A DNA stretch of 64,000 nucleotides, taken from contig NC_091671.1 in NCBI RefSeq assembly GCF_042453785.1, forward strand, positions 11,912,001-11,976,000, read 5' to 3'. Below the pieces are notes generated by a model. The model had not been told where the DNA came from and searched no databases. It worked only from the letters and a program-made list of their open reading frames with translations. Numbering within the stretch: the stretch's first letter is position 1; the number at the start of each line of letters is the position of its first letter. A program made the translations under genes and the position numbers. This DNA is from Malus domestica. Taxonomy: Eukaryota; Streptophyta; Magnoliopsida; Rosales; Rosaceae. Shown one piece after another: positions 62,379-64,000 of the stretch.

Positions 62379-63124
62379 ATGCTTATTTTTGGTTCAGTAT
62401 GGGATTATCCAAAAATTGAGTAGATAATATCAAATCTCGTACCGAAATTTTGGAATCGGTTTGGTATTTCATCCAGAAATTTTTGGGAATTTTGGTTTGG
62501 AATCGAGATTTTTTTTGTTCGGTTCGGGATTTTTGGGAAATTTCTTCTAGCCCTAGTCCTCTGCGTGGAATTTGATTGCTCTGAACTGCTTAAATTTTCT
62601 GCAATATGAAAGCCTTGGAATTGCTATGGTTAATGTGAATGAAAGAATTGTTGCTGGATGCAAGATCTAGTTTTACTTTATTTTCCTTGCACGTCTTTAG
62701 ATATAGTGCCGCCTTGTATGTCTTGATTGCAACCTGCAAAAGCCAAAGTTTTTAGCATGTTTTTGTCAACTTATTTTCCTTGCACGTCAATAGCATGTTT
62801 TTGTCAACTTAGTTTTTAGCAATAGAAGTTTCTGCGATTTTTTTTTTTTTTGAAAAGATAAGAACTTTATCCAACAAAATAAATGCTTTTTCGAATTAAA
62901 CACACTCTTTAGGCAAACAAAAAATTTCACAGCTAACAATTTTTACAAAAAATAAAATAAAATAAAAAGTTAAAAATACAAAATTTTAAATCGAAAGCAA
63001 AATGTATTTTTTGGATATTTTCTAGTTAGGGTTAAAAAATTGGGCTGCCTCTCAATGAGCACTTTAGTAATGTCTATAGCTAGACGTATCAGAAGTTCAG
63101 TGGTCTAAGTGTGGTTTCAACTTG
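62379..63124. other. Gene-free spacer
   Basis: Contains a TTCGGTTCGGGATTTTTGGG-type worn repeat (62390-62560) and a short duplicated block TATTTTCCTTGCACGTC (about 62680 and 62771). No gene. Confidence 0.5.
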
Positions 63125-63772
63125 TGATCATTCACATTGAATGTGTTACCACTTTACTCATTAATAATGTTGACAGCCCTATGAGGATAAACATTACTAA
63201 CCTGGTATTGCCCATTCCAATAGGACTTCAACTTCCCTGAAAACAACTTCAACCTTGAATTAAACAACAAAACTTTATGCCATGGTTTAAACTCTTTTCT
63301 GAATTTGATTATCATGAAATGACTTAGTTTTCTCCTTGTAGAGCTTCTCACCTTCATATACCTCATTACAAAGTTTGTCCAGCTCCTTGAATTGCAATTT
63401 AAGCTTATCACCCGCATAAAAATAGGCAAACTTTAGCTGTTTGATAGCCTAGTACGCCTTATGCTCTAGCTCTATAGGTAGATGTCACTCTTTACCATAA
63501 ACAAGCCATAATGGAGGCATCCTAATTAGAGTTTTATATGTTGTTGTGTACACTCGTAGAGCATCGTTTAATTTCATGCTCTAGTCCTTGCGAGTAGAGA
63601 TGACTGTTTTCTTTAGGATGCGCTTTATCTCTTTGTTGGAGACTTCAACTTGCCCAAACATCTAAGTATGATATGCAGTGCCTACATGATGGGTGATCCC
63701 ATATTTTGCAATGAGTGCTGCTAAAGGTTTATTCAAGAAGTGCTTACCTACATCATTGATAATAGCTCTTGG
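63125..63772 (-). pseudogene. Dead Ty3/gypsy integrase
   Basis: The minus-strand frame from about 63772 reads FLNKPLAALIAKYGITHHVG, then TAYHT-stop-MFGQVEVSNKEIKRIL, MPPLWLVYGKE-stop, LPIELEHKAY-stop, [10 protein letters not shown]; after a frame change it continues [19 protein letters not shown] and [20 protein letters not shown]. This is the integrase core (with the GQVEVSN catalytic Glu region) and its C-terminal GPF/Y-like part. At least four in-frame stops and one frameshift make it non-functional. The upstream part of pol lies beyond the window or is lost. Confidence 0.85.
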
Positions 63773-64000
63773 AATATTGGAATGTGAAAAAATTGTACCT
63801 TAGAGGAAATTCAGGACCACTGGCCCACCTAATGGTGCAGGCCCCAGGAAAGACCTAGGAGTCCAAGGTCTAAGAGAAAATGAATGACATACTTACTGAT
63901 GTCGGAGTCCAAGGTGGGGAACTTTATCCATTTCCAAAATACCCTGCTCCAGGAAAAGTATGACGACCTCCTGATACAAATCAATTAGACGAACAAGAAG
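63773..64000. other. Window end, repeat-like sequence
   Basis: The integrase homology ends near 63772. The following bases contain a short duplication (AGGAGTCCAAGGTCTAAG and CGGAGTCCAAGGTGGGG) and no recognisable domain. Possibly another element inserted into the integrase. Confidence 0.4.

Overview
This is plant nuclear DNA, most likely from a woody eudicot of the rose family (apple/pear-like). The placing is an inference from intron-rich plant-specific gene families, site-II and TATA-type promoters, dense AT-rich intergenic DNA and the kinds of LTR, TRIM, SINE and MITE remnants seen; no sequence search was run.

Layout. 1-13 kb is a nest of mobile elements: a minus-strand LTR remnant, then a CACTA-like element (subterminal TTGCGCGACGAA-type repeats and an internal ~340-bp tandem array) into which an 8,989-bp LTR retrotransposon has jumped. 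Its LTRs of about 515 bp are flanked by a perfect AATAC target duplication, and it carries only a decayed gag, long tandem arrays, perfect palindromes and a decayed antisense reading frame. 13-19 kb is gene-free, with SINE-like copies, a solo TRIM LTR and tandem repeats. At 18.9-22.8 kb (+) is an 11-exon WD40 gene of the creC/DMWD/WDR20 type. 23-28.7 kb is gene-free, with a foldback element, a SINE-like copy and a MULE-like remnant. At 28.8-35.1 kb (+) is a 19-exon beta-galactosidase (GH35, BGAL8-like). Facing it at 35.5-36.7 kb (-) is a root-cap/LEA-related secreted protein. At 39.5-41.4 kb lies a 1.83-kb PIF/Harbinger-like element with TTA duplications and a broken Myb/trihelix-like ORF. At 43.3-46.4 kb (-) is a subtilisin-like protease that looks decayed, bracketed by 169-bp direct repeats. 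At 50.0 kb (+) is MZT1/GIP1, the gamma-tubulin complex adaptor. At 51.0-51.7 kb (-) is a fasciclin-domain gene broken by a 45-bp duplication. At 52.5-53.3 kb is a 773-bp MULE-like MITE. At 54.3-57.6 kb (-) is PDX2 (vitamin B6 glutaminase). At 59.0-60.9 kb (-) is an intronless RFL-type PPR protein. The right end (63.1-63.8 kb, -) is a dead Ty3/gypsy integrase.

The genes form no operon or pathway; they are independent eukaryotic units: cell wall (beta-galactosidase, FAS1 relic), secretion/proteolysis (subtilase relic, root-cap protein), microtubule nucleation (MZT1), cofactor synthesis (PDX2), organelle RNA processing (PPR) and a WD40 scaffold. Exon models below were joined by hand using splice signals and reading-frame continuity; exon phases sum correctly for the intact genes, and fail to sum for the genes called pseudogenes.
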